From Neorhizobium petrolearium (GTDB lineage: Bacteria > Pseudomonadota > Alphaproteobacteria > Rhizobiales > Rhizobiaceae), in the NCBI RefSeq assembly GCF_017873175.1, contig NZ_JAGGJW010000001.1:186001-250000 (forward strand): a stretch of 64,000 nucleotides of DNA. The letters are read 5' to 3'. Position 1 is the stretch's first letter; each line of letters begins with the position of its first letter. The notes below the pieces were generated by a model. It was given only the letters and a program-made list of their open reading frames with translations. It was not told the origin of the DNA and ran no database searches. Positions 35,034-42,197 of the stretch are shown piece after piece. A program made the position numbers and the translations under genes.

Positions 35034-35873
35034 TCAAAATCCATCGCGAACCTCCGGGAATGCATCGTAAGTCACGCCATCGATCGTGCGGCCCGAAAGG
35101 TGCCTGCCGACGCGCCGCACGGTGGCGCCGTCTTCAAACGTGAAGTGCGCGCCCGGCCCGGCGACTTCCGAAACGGAAACCCATTCGCCGTTCTGCTTGT
35201 GATGGAACGGAACGCCGGCAGCCGCGCACTGATCCCGCAACGATCTGAACCAATCCGGGTGCGTCGGCCGGGCCTTGTGGCCGCCCTGGTCGGTCTCACC
35301 GCCGGTGATCACCCAATGCGGCATCAGGTGCGGCGGTATGACGATCGGGCCAAGCAGAGGTTCGCAGGATACGAACGAGAACGCGGCAGGCAGGGCGCGA
35401 AACGCCCGATCGAGCGCCGGCAGGTTGATGTCCGCCCGCGGCTGGTCCTCTATCGTGGCGCCGATGGCCGCGTTCGGCGGCAGATATCCGACATCGGCGA
35501 CAAGCCTGATGATGTTCTGGGGGCGTTTCGTCAGCAGGAGATAAACGAGGTTTGGAGTACGGCGCATGACCTCGAACGCGTGGGCGCGCCACTTTGCATT
35601 GATCTGGTTGTCGAAGATGTCTGCAAGCGATGCACAGAAGACGAAGGGCCGCTCCCCGTCGCGCTCGGCCTGCCGCTGCCAGCGATACGGGAGCTTCCAG
35701 TTGCCCGGCGACGTCAGCACCCTTTCGGCGTGCGGTCCCCACTTCACCTTGCCATAACGCTTGTCCATCAGCGCTTCAGCATAACAGCCGTCGCAGGCTG
35801 GCGAGACCTTTGTGCATCCCATCCAGGGGTTCCAGGTGTGGCGCGTCCATGAGATCGGGGAGTTTTCAGCCAT
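35034..35873 (-). CDS. DUF5131 (phage Gp37/Gp68) family protein
   Basis: A 279-residue protein of the phage Gp37/Gp68 family. It opens with ISWTRHTWNPWMGCTKVSPA and a Cys cluster, CTKVSPACDGCYAEAL (C-x6-C-x2-C), that resembles an iron-sulfur or radical-SAM binding loop; FCASLADIFD and LLLTKRPQN also match the family. The true biochemical role is unknown. I start it at 35873, eight bases inside the upstream 80-residue gene, because residues before that are not family-like. It sits in the integrase-side operon, under a CI-controlled promoter, so it would be silent in the lysogen if that model holds. Confidence 0.85.
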   Translation of the reverse strand: MAENSPISWTRHTWNPWMGCTKVSPACDGCYAEALMDKRYGKVKWGPHAERVLTSPGNWKLPYRWQRQAERDGERPFVFCASLADIFDNQINAKWRAHAFEVMRRTPNLVYLLLTKRPQNIIRLVADVGYLPPNAAIGATIEDQPRADINLPALDRAFRALPAAFSFVSCEPLLGPIVIPPHLMPHWVITGGETDQGGHKARPTHPDWFRSLRDQCAAAGVPFHHKQNGEWVSVSEVAGPGAHFTFEDGATVRRVGRHLSGRTIDGVTYDAFPEVRDGF

Positions 35874-36108
35874 GATTGGCCTCCAGCATCTTGCGCCATT
35901 CGAAAAATCCGAGCTGCCCTTTGACCGCGATAAACGTGACCGGGCGGGCGTTGCGGATGACAAGGCCGTATCTGCCGACGAACCATTCGCTCTCGACCAG
36001 TTCGGCAAGTGCCTTCTGGGTATTGTGCAGGGTGTCGGAAAACTCCCTGTTGAGATCGCCCCTTTCGAGAAGGCCGATCAGCACTTTGGCATCGCGTATG
36101 ATCTTCAT
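35866..36108 (-). CDS. Hypothetical phage protein, 80 residues
   Basis: An 80-residue soluble protein starting MKIIRDAKVLIGLLERGDL, with mixed helix and strand and no motif that I recognise. GGGGACG precedes the ATG at 36108. It overlaps the DUF5131 gene by eight bases and follows the two 60-residue genes, so it belongs to the same minus-strand operon running toward int. Short genes in this place in other phages are often recombination or anti-host proteins; nothing here decides it. Confidence 0.7.
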   Translation of the reverse strand: MKIIRDAKVLIGLLERGDLNREFSDTLHNTQKALAELVESEWFVGRYGLVIRNARPVTFIAVKGQLGFFEWRKMLEANHG

Positions 36109-36146
36109 GGGTTTCGTCCCCGTTCAAAAGGAATGACTGCCGCCCC

Positions 36147-36329
36147 TCACAGGCGGCAGGCGATGGCGAAGCAGAGCCTGAAGACGATCAGGCTCAGAAG
36201 GGTGAATTCGACGGCGCGCAGCCGCCAGAAATGGACAGTCGCGAGGATGTCGAGCAGATCGGGATCGGCGCGGCGCTCGCGCGTGGATCCGTCGGCGAAG
36301 GGCTCGATGCGAATGGCGCGGGCGTTCAT
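36147..36329 (-). CDS. Small phage membrane protein, 60 residues
   Basis: A 60-residue protein with a charged N-terminus (MNARAIRIEPFADGSTRERR) and one C-terminal transmembrane helix (EFTLLSLIVFRLCFAIAC), so a tail-anchored inner-membrane protein is likely. Its start overlaps the stop of the gene before it by four bases (ATGA). Superinfection-exclusion proteins and small holin-like proteins can look like this, but no family is recognised. Confidence 0.6.
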   Translation of the reverse strand: MNARAIRIEPFADGSTRERRADPDLLDILATVHFWRLRAVEFTLLSLIVFRLCFAIACRL

Positions 36330-36508
36330 GCCGCAACCTGTCCGGCCTCGCGGATGCGGGCGGCCACCTTCGGGGCGTGGGTTGCGATTTCTTCCTGGGT
36401 GAAACCGGCGCGGATCAGGTCGGCGTCGGTCATGGCACCGCGTTCGCGGTAAAGATCGAACATCTCGGTTTCGATGTTGCGGGCACTGGTCTTCAAGATA
36501 CGGCTCAC
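36326..36508 (-). CDS. Small phage protein, first gene of integrase-side operon
   Basis: A 60-residue acidic helical protein (SRILKTSARNIETEMFDLY then MTDADLIRAGFTQEEIATHA), with a possible helix-turn-helix in the second part. I use the GTG at 36508 because GGAGAG lies just upstream; later ATG starts exist. It is the first gene after the CI-controlled minus-strand promoter at 36625-36653, and it overlaps the next gene by ATGA. Function unknown. Confidence 0.6.
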   Translation of the reverse strand: MSRILKTSARNIETEMFDLYRERGAMTDADLIRAGFTQEEIATHAPKVAARIREAGQVAA

Positions 36509-36624
36509 TGCTCTCTCCTTGGCTGGGTTTTCCCGCTCGACCGGCGCGCCCAAGGGGGTAACAGGCGCGCCGGCCGTTCTCGGCGGGGATAGCCGGCACG
36601 GGGGACGATGCCGGACAAGGAGAG

Positions 36625-36653
36625 ACGATAATGCGGTATTTATCCCGCGTCAA
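36625..36653 (-). promoter_or_regulatory. Integrase-side operon promoter (PL-like)
   Basis: On the minus strand the -35 is TTGACG (complement of 36648-36653) and the -10 is TATCGT (complement of 36625-36630) with a 17-base spacer. The spacer holds operator O1 and operator O2 lies just upstream, so repressor binding should shut it. The 312 bases 36509-36820 hold no gene. Confidence 0.6.
36633..36648. promoter_or_regulatory. Phage repressor operator O1
   Basis: The 16-bp near-palindrome GCGGTATTTATCCCGC lies inside the spacer of the minus-strand promoter. It differs from O4 at one position. Confidence 0.7.
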
Positions 36654-36660
36654 CAGAAAT

Positions 36661-36676
36661 ACGGTATATATACCGC
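36661..36676. promoter_or_regulatory. Phage repressor operator O2
   Basis: ACGGTATATATACCGC contains a perfect 14-bp palindrome (36662-36675). It starts 28 bases from the start of O1, close to three helical turns less a few bases. Confidence 0.7.
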
Positions 36677-36820
36677 ATGTTTCTTGCTTCGTTCCCGATT
36701 GGCATTTTGCGGGATAAGCGCCGCGTCGGCTTCTGATTCGGCAAGCGCCCATCCAAAACGCGACGCGCCCGGCTCCGATCAGGGCCAGGCGCGTAGGTGG
36801 AAAGGCAGGTGACGGGCGAT

Positions 36821-37435
36821 TTACATCCGGACGATGGTCATGACGACCCGGCCGAAGATTTCCGGAATATTGTCGTTGTCGGGAAAGATCGGCTCGTGTG
36901 CCGGATTGGTCGAAACCGGTTCGAAGCGCGTCGGGCTCTGGCGATAACGCTTGTAGGTGGCGCCGCCATGGCCGTCCAGAACGATATAGCAAGCGTTCTG
37001 GACAAGGCGCTTGTCTTTGCGGTTGACGATGATGACCGAGCCTTCCGGCGAGATGCGGTCCATCGAATCCCCGATGATATCGAGCGCATAGAACTCGCCG
37101 TCGCCGAGGCCTGCCACCTCGACGCGCGGGGCGTCCGAGATGTCGACGACCGGATCGGCCGTGCCGAAGGCGCCGGCGTTCACCCAGGAGATTTTCGGGA
37201 CGCTCTGGTTCGCTTCCGTCTCAATGCCGAAGGCCAGATATTCCGGCGTCGTCTCCAGGACGGGAGCAATCTGGATCAGGCTGTCTATGCGCGGCAACGC
37301 ATCCTTCGCCCGCCAGCCGCGCACGAGATCGGGCTTGTTGGCTGCAAGCATGCCGGCACGGCGTTCGCTTATCCCGACCTTTTTCAGTCGTTCTTCGACG
37401 CGCTCAAGGATTTGACTTTTCAAAAGATTTGCCAT
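36821..37435 (-). CDS. CI-type phage repressor (HTH plus S24 peptidase)
   Basis: A 204-residue LexA/CI-like repressor. The N-terminal HTH region is LKKVGISERRAGMLAANKP. The S24 domain has Ala87-Gly88 (WVNAGAF) as the self-cleavage site, Ser124 in IGDSMDRISPEGS and Lys162 in ATYKRY as the catalytic pair. RecA-stimulated self-cleavage would therefore induce the prophage. I start it at ATG 37435: no ribosome site is present, but an AATAAT -10 box at 37443-37448 would put the transcript start at the ATG, a leaderless message as for lambda cI from PRM. Four operator copies flank the gene. A longer start at 37525 would run through the operators. Confidence 0.9.
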   Translation of the reverse strand: MANLLKSQILERVEERLKKVGISERRAGMLAANKPDLVRGWRAKDALPRIDSLIQIAPVLETTPEYLAFGIETEANQSVPKISWVNAGAFGTADPVVDISDAPRVEVAGLGDGEFYALDIIGDSMDRISPEGSVIIVNRKDKRLVQNACYIVLDGHGGATYKRYRQSPTRFEPVSTNPAHEPIFPDNDNIPEIFGRVVMTIVRM

Positions 37436-37442
37436 GTGCGGC

Positions 37443-37448
37443 ATTATT
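37443..37448 (-). promoter_or_regulatory. -10 box of repressor maintenance promoter
   Basis: AATAAT on the minus strand lies 7 bases before the repressor ATG. The matching -35 region is poor and operator O3 adjoins it upstream, the layout of a repressor-activated PRM promoter. Confidence 0.5.
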
Positions 37449-37471
37449 GCCGCAAACGAGGCTTCCGGCGA

Positions 37472-37487
37472 GCGGGACATATCCCGT
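37472..37487. promoter_or_regulatory. Phage repressor operator O3
   Basis: GCGGGACATATCCCGT is a near-palindrome (GCGGGA...TCCCGT) matching the operator pattern. It adjoins the -35 region of the repressor promoter and touches the -35 of the Cro promoter. Confidence 0.7.
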
Positions 37488-37516
37488 TGACATGTGCGGT
37501 ATATATCCCGCATTAT
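37487..37516 (+). promoter_or_regulatory. Early (PR-like) promoter for the Cro-like gene
   Basis: TTGACA (37487-37492) and CATTAT (37511-37516) are 18 bases apart. Start of transcription would be about 37523, right before the ATG at 37524. Operator O4 fills the spacer. Confidence 0.65.
37496..37511. promoter_or_regulatory. Phage repressor operator O4
   Basis: GCGGTATATATCCCGC lies between the -35 and -10 of the early promoter. It starts 24 bases from the start of O3. Confidence 0.75.
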
Positions 37517-37523
37517 GGCTGGC

Positions 37524-37781
37524 ATGACGCTGATTTCCTCATTTTTGCTACTTGCCGAAACCTATTGCCGCGCCGCCGGGATCGCGGAGGCGACGCTGTC
37601 GTCTCGGATGTTCCGTGACGGCAAGCGGATCGGTCAGATTCGTGAAGGGTCGGACATCGGCGTGCGTCGACTGGATGTCGCGGTACAGTGGCTTTCCGAC
37701 AACTGGCCCGAAGGTTTCGATTGGCCGGCAGGCGCGGTTCGCCCCGAGCCGTCGACGAAGATCGCGGAGGCTGCCGAATGA
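37524..37781 (+). CDS. Cro-like HTH protein
   Basis: An 85-residue small DNA-binding protein divergent from the CI-type repressor. The segment TYCRAAGIAEATLSSRMFRDGK looks like the turn and recognition helix of a Cro/YdaS-like HTH. It should bind the same operators and favour lytic growth. I use the ATG at 37524: the predicted early promoter starts transcription at about 37523, giving a leaderless message, and no ribosome site precedes either this ATG or the one at 37515. About 270 bases without a solid gene follow before the next one. Confidence 0.72.
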   Translation: MTLISSFLLLAETYCRAAGIAEATLSSRMFRDGKRIGQIREGSDIGVRRLDVAVQWLSDNWPEGFDWPAGAVRPEPSTKIAEAAE

Positions 37782-37902
37782 CAGACCTTCGCAAAACGCT
37801 CCTCCCGCGCGGTTTTGGTATGGGCCGCGCCAACTGCCGCCGGGACGGCGGACCTCCCGGTCCCGGCGGCTTCTTTCTTCTCGGTCTCGCATGTGGGCCT
37901 CC

Positions 37903-37933
37903 ATGATCCCCTGGTCAGGCCCGGGGATGACTG
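37903..37933. repeat. Rhizobial-type palindromic extragenic element
   Basis: GATCCCCTGG (37905-37914) faces CCCGGGGATGA (37920-37930) around a short loop. This CCCGGGGATGAC-type palindrome is a very common intergenic repeat in Rhizobiales genomes, here inside the prophage between the Cro-like gene and the next early gene. The rest of the gap 37782-38052 holds no gene that I can support. Confidence 0.55.
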
Positions 37934-38052
37934 TGTAACGCCCCGACATTCGCACCTTGGAACCTCTTCCCGCCACGGGAAAACCAGGCCGGATTTCCCG
38001 GCGTCGGGCATGGATTTGTCTTGAGATTCTGACCTCTTGGGAGGCAACCACG

Positions 38053-38547
38053 ATGGACGCATTTCTGATCCGCCTGAAGGCCGCGCAGTTCGATCTGATC
38101 GAAGCCTGCGGCGGTATCGACCGCGCCGGAGACAAGGCCGGATACGGCAAGAGCACGGTGGGCCGCTGGAACGATCGCTACGACCCAAGCCTGATGCCGC
38201 TCACCGCCATCGCCAAGCTGGAGGCCGATTGCGGCCAGCCTTTTGTCACCGAGGTCATGGCCTCGGTCACCGGGCGCCGACTCACCGATCCGGAAGCCCG
38301 TCCGGACTGCAGCGCCGACATCCTCGTCGCCCATGCGCATGTCAGGGTGAGCGAAGCCTCGCTTGGGCTTGCCGTGGCCGAAGCGATCGCCGACGGGCAG
38401 GTGACACCTGCCGAGGCCGCGGAGATCGATCGCGAGGCGGCGGCGCTCGACCGTGCCACCGACACCCTGCGCGCCAAGATCGCCTCCATTCGCGCCCGCC
38501 ACGGCGAAAAATCCGGCCTCAAGATCGTCGGAGGCGACGCGCCATGA
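38053..38547 (+). CDS. Phage early regulatory HTH protein
   Basis: A 164-residue protein. The N-terminal part (LKAAQFDLIEACGGIDRAGD then KAGYGKSTVGRWNDRYDPS) contains an HTH in which GKSTVGRW is the recognition helix. The rest is helical and Ala-rich. It resembles phage regulatory proteins of the CII or early-activator position, but I assign no family. GGAGG lies about 8 bases before the ATG at 38053; an in-frame upstream extension to 37957 crosses poorly conserved sequence. It begins the early operon in which the following genes all overlap by 1-8 bases. Confidence 0.7.
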   Translation: MDAFLIRLKAAQFDLIEACGGIDRAGDKAGYGKSTVGRWNDRYDPSLMPLTAIAKLEADCGQPFVTEVMASVTGRRLTDPEARPDCSADILVAHAHVRVSEASLGLAVAEAIADGQVTPAEAAEIDREAAALDRATDTLRAKIASIRARHGEKSGLKIVGGDAP

Positions 38548-38771
38548 CCACGCGGACCATGGAGCCGATCGGCGGCGCTGCAATCGCCTTCCTGCGCCGC
38601 GTCTCGATCGAGGGACAGGGCAGCCTCTATGCGGAAGACTCCAAGGAGGTTCGGCACGGCGCGACCTGCGCCAAGCGCGGTTACCTGCAACGCGACCAGA
38701 TGGACGGGGCGCTGTTCCACATCACGGGCGAGGGCCGGGCCTATCTCGAAAAGCTCGCGAGGGCGCACTGA
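38544..38771 (+). CDS. Small phage protein, 75 residues
   Basis: A 75-residue protein beginning MTTRTMEPIGGAAIAFLRRV, with a basic middle (KEVRHGATCAKRGYLQRDQ) and an ALFHITGEGRAYLEKLARAH end that looks like the wing-helix end of a small winged-helix protein. It overlaps the gene before by ATGA and the gene after by one base, so translation is coupled. Function unknown. Confidence 0.7.
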   Translation: MTTRTMEPIGGAAIAFLRRVSIEGQGSLYAEDSKEVRHGATCAKRGYLQRDQMDGALFHITGEGRAYLEKLARAH

Positions 38772-40162
38772 TGGGTTATCACGTGCCAAAACCCTTCACC
38801 GTTCCCGGCCCACGTGCCCTGGCGATCGTTCGCTCGGCGGTCGAGGCCGGCTCGTTCGACGACGGTAAGAAGCAGCCCGACAGGACCGCCGCCACAAAAT
38901 GCAACGCCTACGGCTATCTCGACCGGGACCGGAAGCAGGCGTCCCTCTGGTTTCCAACCGAAAAGGCCCGGCAGATGCTCGCCTGGCTGGAAAGCCAGTT
39001 GCAGGACGGCCCGGCGGTTGCGCCTTCGGTTCCGGCTGTTTCCGCGGATCATGCCCTCGACGAGCGCTTCGATGCCTCCGGCCTCGTCGCCACGGTGGAG
39101 CGGGCACGCGCGCTGCTCGACGAGGGCGACGTGATCCGGGCGCGGATCGTGGCGGCGGGCGCCTATGCGCAGGCGAAGACGGAAGCGGCGTTCGCGGAAA
39201 AGTTCGGTGCGACGGAAGCTCTCTGCGCCAAGGCCCGCCGCCTGCAGGGCGACGCGCTGCTGATCGAAACCCGCGCCAAGATGGCGATCGCCTCCGAATG
39301 GGATGCGGCACAGGCGGCGGGGCTCGTCTCCAGGGGTGGCAGGCCGAAAGCCGTTTCCGATGGGAACGGGTTAACCCATGAAGACACCGGGCTTTCCCGC
39401 AAGGAAATCCTTGAGGCGCGACGGCTGGCGGATGCCGAACGCGGTGCGCCGGGTATCGTCGAACGTGCAATCGCCGCACGCCTCGCGGCAGGGTTGGAGC
39501 CGAGCAAGGCGAACCTGCGGGCGGCGGTCGGGACAGCTTCGGCGACCAAGGAGGAGCGGGGCAACAACCTCTACCAGACGCCGCCGGAGGCGATGCACAC
39601 GCTCTTGGCGCTGGAGCAGTTCAAGCTCTGGGTTCTGGAGCCCGCCTGCGGCAAGGGCGCGATCTCGCGCCATCTGGAGGCGGAAGGGTTTGGCGTCATC
39701 CTTTCCGACCTCGTCGACTACGGCACGGCCGATCAGGAAGGCGTGGTCCAGGATGTCTGCGATTTCCTGCTTACCGAGCGCAACGAAGCCGAACCGGACA
39801 TCATCACCAATCCGCCCTATGGCGAGGTGCTGAACGCCTTCGTGGCGCATGCGCTCAAGGTGCACCGGCCGCAAAAGATGGCGCTGCTGCTGAACCTCAA
39901 TTTCCTCGCCGGGTTCGACGATCCCGACCGCAACTTCGCGATGGACGAAAACCCGCCGGCGCGTATCCACGTGTTCAAGCGGCGGTTGCCGATGATGCAC
40001 CGGGAAGGCTGGGACGGCAACGAAGCATCCAGCCGCATGAATACCGCCTGGTTCGTGTGGGAACTGCAGCCGGACGGCACCTATGGCGGCCAGACGGTGA
40101 TCAGCCGCGTCGACTGGAAGGATTACCTGCCGGCGGACGCGGCGGAAAGCGAGGCGGCATGA
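38771..40162 (+). CDS. Phage protein with C-terminal N6-adenine DNA methyltransferase domain
   Basis: A 463-residue two-part protein. Residues ~1-250 are unassigned: a short globular start (PKPFTVPGPRALAIVRSAVE) and a long helical part rich in Ala and Arg. Residues ~265-463 are a class I SAM-dependent methyltransferase with motif I VLEPACGKGAISRHLE and the catalytic motif IV TNPPYGEVL, characteristic of adenine N6 methylation. The gene begins at the base where the previous one stops (TGATG) and overlaps the next by ATGA. The fusion of an unknown helical part to the methyltransferase could give it a target-binding module. No restriction endonuclease is adjacent, so it is an orphan enzyme. Confidence 0.8.
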   Translation: MGYHVPKPFTVPGPRALAIVRSAVEAGSFDDGKKQPDRTAATKCNAYGYLDRDRKQASLWFPTEKARQMLAWLESQLQDGPAVAPSVPAVSADHALDERFDASGLVATVERARALLDEGDVIRARIVAAGAYAQAKTEAAFAEKFGATEALCAKARRLQGDALLIETRAKMAIASEWDAAQAAGLVSRGGRPKAVSDGNGLTHEDTGLSRKEILEARRLADAERGAPGIVERAIAARLAAGLEPSKANLRAAVGTASATKEERGNNLYQTPPEAMHTLLALEQFKLWVLEPACGKGAISRHLEAEGFGVILSDLVDYGTADQEGVVQDVCDFLLTERNEAEPDIITNPPYGEVLNAFVAHALKVHRPQKMALLLNLNFLAGFDDPDRNFAMDENPPARIHVFKRRLPMMHREGWDGNEASSRMNTAWFVWELQPDGTYGGQTVISRVDWKDYLPADAAESEAA

Positions 40163-40713
40163 ACGCGCTGCCTCCGCTCACCGACCGGGAAAGGGAAAGG
40201 CTGAAGCTCGAAAAGTTGCGCGGCATTGCCGACCGGCTGACGGGCGACCAGTGGAACATGGAGGCCGACGAGGACGGCATTCATATCTTCGCGCTGCGTT
40301 CGACCGGCGAAGAAGTGAAGATCCTCACCATGCACCACGAGGCGTTGCCCGACGAACAGGAACTCGTCGCCGGTGCGCTCGATCACCTGTTTTTCTTCCT
40401 CGGCTTCGTGGGCCGCGCGGTCCAGCGGGTCAGGGAACTGCAGGCGCAACTCGACGGGCTCATCGGCAAGAAGCGGGCAGAGAACTTCGGTTTCCAGGCA
40501 AAGCATCTCTGCGAGAACCGCAGGTTCTGGGGCTTTCTCGAAAGCCGCGGGATCGACGGGCTGATCAATTCGCCGCTTTCCGCCGAAACGCGCATGAAAG
40601 GCATGCTCGGCATCTCCTCCAAAGCGGAACTCAATTCCGACGAGGCGGCGCGCAAGCGCTTTCTCACGCTGCGGGCCGATTTCTATCGCTGGCAGAGGGA
40701 GGGCGGACGGTGA
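40159..40713 (+). CDS. Hypothetical phage protein, 184 residues
   Basis: A 184-residue, charged, mostly helical protein. It starts with DREREREKL-like charged helices, has a central FALRSTGEEVKILTMHHEAL strand pair and a long helical region ending in RFLTLRADFYRWQREGG. I see no known domain. The start overlaps the preceding methyltransferase stop by ATGA and the stop overlaps the next methyltransferase start by GTGA, so it is translated with two modification enzymes. A role in DNA modification or counter-defence is possible but unproven. Confidence 0.72.
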   Translation: MNALPPLTDRERERLKLEKLRGIADRLTGDQWNMEADEDGIHIFALRSTGEEVKILTMHHEALPDEQELVAGALDHLFFFLGFVGRAVQRVRELQAQLDGLIGKKRAENFGFQAKHLCENRRFWGFLESRGIDGLINSPLSAETRMKGMLGISSKAELNSDEAARKRFLTLRADFYRWQREGGR

Positions 40714-41246
40714 CGATCGGTTCCCACCAGCGCACGGTTGGCAAAAGCCAGACGCATCTGACGCCGCCTTTCATCATCCACCGTCTCGGGCCATTCGACC
40801 TCGATCCATGCGCGGCACTGGGCCAGCCGTGGGCAACAGCGGCGCGGCATTTCACCATCGAGGATGACGGGCTTTCGCAGCCATGGAATGGCCGGGTCTG
40901 GCTGAATCCGCCGTTCGACCGCTATCAGGTCGGCCGGTGGATCGAAAAGCTTGCCGAGCACGGCGACGGCATATGCCTCGTGCATGCCCGCACCGAGGCC
41001 GACTGGTTCCGGCCGATCTGGGAGCGCGCGGACGCGATCCTATTTCTGGCGGACAGGTTGCATTTCCACACGATTGACGGTGCGCGCCAGCCCGCGAATT
41101 CCGGAGCGCCCGTGGTTCTCGCCGCCTTCGGCAAGGCCAATGCCGTGCGCCTCGCCTGCTGCGGGCTTCCAGGCTTCCGGGTCACGGAAAATCTCAGGGT
41201 CGGCGGCTGCCGGAGCCTTCGGGAAGTGGAGCTTTCACATGAGTGA
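40710..41246 (+). CDS. Phage DNA N6-adenine methyltransferase (Dam type)
   Basis: A 178-residue protein of the phage N6-adenine methyltransferase family. The core is PFDLDPCAAL with the SAM-binding loop, then the catalytic WLNPPFDRYQ (NPPF motif) and LVHARTEADWFRPIWERAD. The start is the GTG at 40710, which overlaps the previous stop by GTGA. Such enzymes protect phage DNA from host restriction or regulate phage genes. It is the second adenine methyltransferase of the operon. The recognition site cannot be told from sequence. Confidence 0.88.
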   Translation: MTIGSHQRTVGKSQTHLTPPFIIHRLGPFDLDPCAALGQPWATAARHFTIEDDGLSQPWNGRVWLNPPFDRYQVGRWIEKLAEHGDGICLVHARTEADWFRPIWERADAILFLADRLHFHTIDGARQPANSGAPVVLAAFGKANAVRLACCGLPGFRVTENLRVGGCRSLREVELSHE

Positions 41247-41904
41247 GCGGATCTTTCCCGAACAGAGAATCGAGGCTGGCGGCGTTACCGCTGTCGCCTA
41301 TCGCATCGAATGCTCGTCTTGCGAGGCCGTGGGGTTCTATCCGCAAAAACGGCTTGGCATACGCCGTCCGCCGCATGCGATCACCGAACATTTCCGCGGA
41401 ATGAAATGGAGTGTCGGCAGCGGTGCCCGCAAGGACCTCTGCCCCGAATGCGCCCGCCGCAGGAAGCCCAAAAAGGAGAAGGTTATGGCCGATATGACCG
41501 CTGCGGCAAAACCGCAGGCGGACAATCCGCGTGCGGAAAAGCCACGCGAGATGACCCGCGACGACCGCCGCATCATCAACGACAAGCTCGACGAGGTCTA
41601 TGGCAAGGATTGCTACAAGTCGCCCTGGTGCGACGCGACGGTGGCGAAAGATTTGGGCGTGCCGCGCGACTGGGTGGCACAGGTGCGCGACCAGTTCTTC
41701 GGCCCGGAGGGGTCCAATCCGCTGTTCGACGAATACCTGACGGCACGGGATCGGCTTGACCAGCAGTTCGATGCCGTGACGACCGCATATGCGGGAATCG
41801 CCAAGGCATTCGAGGAATACAGCAAAGCCTTTTCGCAGTTGCGCGAAGACATTGGCGCTGTCCGGCTGCTCGGTCGCCGCATCGAACGGGAGCTGGGCCG
41901 GTGA
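41239..41904 (+). CDS. Phage protein with Cys-rich zinc-binding N-terminus
   Basis: A 221-residue protein. The N-terminal ~80 residues have a probable zinc site, IECSSCEAVGFYP and LCPECARRRK, with a His-rich stretch between them. The middle is basic and disordered; the C-terminal part contains ATVAKDLGVPRDWVAQVRDQF, an HTH-like segment, and a long helix that could be coiled coil. I do not recognise the family. It overlaps the Dam-type gene by eight bases and the next by four, so it is part of the same operon. DNA binding is the best guess. Confidence 0.72.
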   Translation: MSERIFPEQRIEAGGVTAVAYRIECSSCEAVGFYPQKRLGIRRPPHAITEHFRGMKWSVGSGARKDLCPECARRRKPKKEKVMADMTAAAKPQADNPRAEKPREMTRDDRRIINDKLDEVYGKDCYKSPWCDATVAKDLGVPRDWVAQVRDQFFGPEGSNPLFDEYLTARDRLDQQFDAVTTAYAGIAKAFEEYSKAFSQLREDIGAVRLLGRRIERELGR

Positions 41905-42185
41905 CCGACCGTCTGCTGCGGCCCGACATTTCCGATTGCGAGACGGACCAGGAGGCGGCCGCCTGGCTGCTGGCCTGCCCGCTGGGGACGCTTGCGGCCG
42001 AGGAAGCCTTCATCCGCCGCTATCTGCGGCTCACCGGGTTCCGCGAGGGGCTTTGCTACCTCGACACCATGCTTTCCGTGCTTCGCGAGGACCGGCGCGA
42101 GGACGGCAATCTCATGAACTTCATGGCATTCGCAACCGCCAACGGGCGCCTATGGCGCGTGGCGGACGGCCTGCCGCCACGCTGA
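41901..42185 (+). CDS. Hypothetical phage protein, 94 residues
   Basis: A 94-residue protein beginning at the GTG 41901 that overlaps the previous stop (GTGA). It is helical with several Trp and Arg (EAAAWLLACPLGTLAAEEAF, then FIRRYLRLTGFREGLCYLD). No domain is recognised. The cytosine methyltransferase gene starts 12 bases later with GAGAGGGG before it. Function unknown. Confidence 0.65.
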   Translation: MTDRLLRPDISDCETDQEAAAWLLACPLGTLAAEEAFIRRYLRLTGFREGLCYLDTMLSVLREDRREDGNLMNFMAFATANGRLWRVADGLPPR

Positions 42186-42197
42186 GAGGGGATCACC

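Noticed and set aside
34997-35044. A 15-codon minus-strand frame (MDFDNGQPDHERRAK) between the DUF5131 gene and the 67-residue gene
   Set aside because: It couples neatly to the next start but is too short to support as a gene.
37778-37906. A 42-codon frame overlapping the end of the Cro-like gene by ATGA
   Set aside because: The overlap is suggestive, but the product is Gly/Pro/Arg-rich without structure and its stop lies in a palindromic repeat.
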